From: Novosphingobium sp. Leaf2
Lineage (GTDB): Bacteria; Pseudomonadota; Alphaproteobacteria; Sphingomonadales; Sphingomonadaceae
DNA: 64,000 bases
Direction of reading: 5' to 3'
Assembly (NCBI RefSeq): GCF_001421325.1
Contig: NZ_LMJY01000007.1
Span: 1 to 64,000, forward strand
Shown: positions 62,677 to 64,000 of the stretch, piece after piece
How the letters are laid out: each line of letters starts with the position of its first letter
Position numbering within the stretch: the first letter of the stretch is position 1
The notes under the pieces: generated by a model
Told to the model about the DNA's origin: nothing
The model's input: the letters and a program-made list of their open reading frames with translations, nothing else
The model's database searches: none
Position numbers and translations under genes: made by a program

Positions 62677-64000
62677 TTATCCCCCGCTTGGCACACCATT
62701 ACCGCTTGTGGCGGGGGCAGGGACGTCCGATTCCACCAGTCCGCCACCCAGCGAGCGGTACAGTTCGACCAGGTTGCTCGCCTGGGTCTGGCGTGTGGTG
62801 ATCAGCAGTTGCTCAGCCGAATACGCGGTCCGCTGCGAGTCCAGCGTCGTCAGAAACGAGTCCACCCCTGCCCGAAAACGGGCATCCGACAAGCGCGCGG
62901 CAATCTGTGCAGCGTTGGCTCGGGCTTTCTGGGCACGTAGCTGATCGTCTATCCGACCGCGCTGGGCCAGCGCATCCGCCACTTCGCGAAAGGCGGTTTG
63001 GATGGCTTTTTCATACGTCGCCACCGCGACCTGCTGCGATGCCTTGGCATAAGCCAGGTTGCCGGCGTTGCGACCATAATCGAACAGCGTCAGCGACGCG
63101 CTGGGCGACGCGTTATACGTATAGCTGCCGCTTTTGAACAAACCGGTCAGCGCGCTCGCGACCGTGCCCAGGGTGCCGGTGAGCGAGATGCTGGGAAAGA
63201 ACGCGGCGCGGGCCGCGCCGATGTTGGCATTCTCGGCGATCAGCTTGTGTTCGGCTTCGACAACATCGGGGCGACGCAGCAATACCTCTGACGAGATCTG
63301 ACCGGGCAAGGCATCGCGCGTTGCGGGCTCTGTGCCCAGCCCTGCCGGCAACTGGTCTGCCGGCACGGTGGTGCCCACCAGCAGGTTAAGCGCGTTCTGG
63401 TCCTGCGCCAGACTTGTCTCAAGCGTGGCGATATCGTTGATCGCACCCTGATAGCTGGATTCTGCCTGCCGGACTTCCAGCTCCGATCCCGTGCCGATGC
63501 GGAACTGCGCCTGGGTAAGACGTAGCGTTTCCTCGAAGGCTTTCGCCGTCTTGCGCGATATGGTCAGCTGCTCGGCGTCGGCGGCCATCGTGAGCCAGGC
63601 GGTGGCGATTTCCGCGATCAGGGTGATGCGGGTGGAGCGCTGCGCTTCTCCGGTGGCGAAGAACTGCTCCTGCGCGGCGCGGGTGAGATTGCGCACCCGC
63701 CCGAACAGATCGAGCTCGAACGACGACAGGCCAACGGTGGCCTGATACGCTTCGATGTCCGAGCCGCCGCCAGTGCCCTGGATGTTGTTGGTGTAAGTTG
63801 CCGTGCCGCCCGCCGTGATCGAAGGCAGCTGGTCGGCCCGTTGCACCCGGTACTGTGCGCGGGCTTGCAAGACGTTGCCGGCCGCGATCCGCAGATCCCG
63901 GTTGTTGGCAAGGCCGGTTTCGATCACCTGGCGCAAGCGCGGATCGAGAAAGAACTGGCGCCAGCCGACCCGCGAAATATCCGTCCCGTCGGTGGCGGCT
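62677..64000 (-). CDS. Outer-membrane efflux protein (NodT family), 5' end outside the window
   Basis: The frame is open up to the window edge, so the start, the signal peptide and the first part of the protein lie beyond 64000. The visible part has the TolC-family repeats: LDPRLRQVIETGLANNRDLR near the edge, SSFELDLFGRVRNLTRAAQE, LLRRPDVVEAEHKLIAENAN, NIGAARAAFFPSISLTG, and an end with LVELYRSLGGGLVE. It is the second NodT-type protein of the window; the first belongs to the RND operon at 34-43 kb. The partner pump is likely upstream, outside the window. Confidence 0.9.
   Translation of the reverse strand, partial: AATDGTDISRVGWRQFFLDPRLRQVIETGLANNRDLRIAAGNVLQARAQYRVQRADQLPSITAGGTATYTNNIQGTGGGSDIEAYQATVGLSSFELDLFGRVRNLTRAAQEQFFATGEAQRSTRITLIAEIATAWLTMAADAEQLTISRKTAKAFEETLRLTQAQFRIGTGSELEVRQAESSYQGAINDIATLETSLAQDQNALNLLVGTTVPADQLPAGLGTEPATRDALPGQISSEVLLRRPDVVEAEHKLIAENANIGAARAAFFPSISLTGTLGTVASALTGLFKSGSYTYNASPSASLTLFDYGRNAGNLAYAKASQQVAVATYEKAIQTAFREVADALAQRGRIDDQLRAQKARANAAQIAARLSDARFRAGVDSFLTTLDSQRTAYSAEQLLITTRQTQASNLVELYRSLGGGLVESDVPAPATSGNGVPSGG

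Overview
The window is high-GC DNA from an alphaproteobacterium, most likely a member of the Sphingomonadales (Novosphingobium/Sphingomonas-like). This is inferred from the alphaproteobacterial initiator tRNA, the Caulobacter/sphingomonad-type TonB-dependent receptor, the many secreted glycan enzymes with Tat or Sec signals, and the DUF1838/DUF3598 accessory genes. No replication origin, rRNA operon or CRISPR array is visible.

Region 1 (1-3.7 kb) is an integration scar beside an initiator tRNA-Met gene. It holds the C-terminal remnant of a serine recombinase, a frameshifted tyrosine integrase with a degraded active site, a broken IS3-type transposase, a piece of a trimeric autotransporter, a truncated beta-propeller gene and an N-terminally truncated SDR oxidoreductase.

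Region 2 (3.7-24.3 kb) is a polysaccharide/uronate utilisation locus. It encodes a SAF/UxaA-type altronate dehydratase, a very large secreted LamG protein of unknown catalytic class with a small LamG partner, an acyl esterase, a TonB-dependent receptor, a secreted cupin, a type-B carboxylesterase, KdgK, KduD, KduI, a LacI-family regulator, a 2-keto-4-pentenoate hydratase-like protein, an ExuT-like MFS permease and a secreted GH43 enzyme. Six copies of a palindrome with the core ACCGGT (best copies TGATACCGGTGTCA) sit in front of the transcription units, including lacI itself. I read this as one autoregulated regulon. The glycan would be cut outside the cytoplasm, imported through the TonB receptor and the MFS permease, and fed as unsaturated uronate (KduI, KduD) or altronate (UxaA) to 2-keto-3-deoxygluconate and then KDPG. 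No recognisable polysaccharide lyase or GH88/GH105 is present, so the large LamG protein is the best candidate for the depolymerase.

Region 3 (24.4-34 kb) holds an OmpR/QseC-type two-component system, then a cell-surface unit (two tandem thymidylate-kinase-like P-loop proteins, a polysaccharide flippase, a CHAD-like protein), then a Gram-negative sortase with its dedicated VIT/VWA target protein and a divergent XRE regulator preceded by three direct repeats at exactly 10-bp spacing.

Region 4 (34-43.5 kb) is a complete MdtABC-type tripartite RND efflux operon with two different RND pumps. Region 5 (43.8-51 kb) has a translationally coupled MFS/metallophosphoesterase/ArsB-like permease unit, an FNT channel, a nucleoside deaminase, an MFS carrier and a DUF3598 protein.

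Region 6 (51-62.1 kb) is a second catabolic cluster: a secreted CE1-like esterase, a GH3 beta-glucosidase, a GPH sugar symporter, a periplasmic cytochrome c, a serine hydrolase, a VAO-type FAD oxidoreductase, a methyltransferase and a DUF1838 protein. A plausible substrate is an aromatic or terpenoid glycoside/ester, but this is not proven by the sequence. The window ends with an HU gene and a NodT-family outer-membrane factor cut by the window edge.
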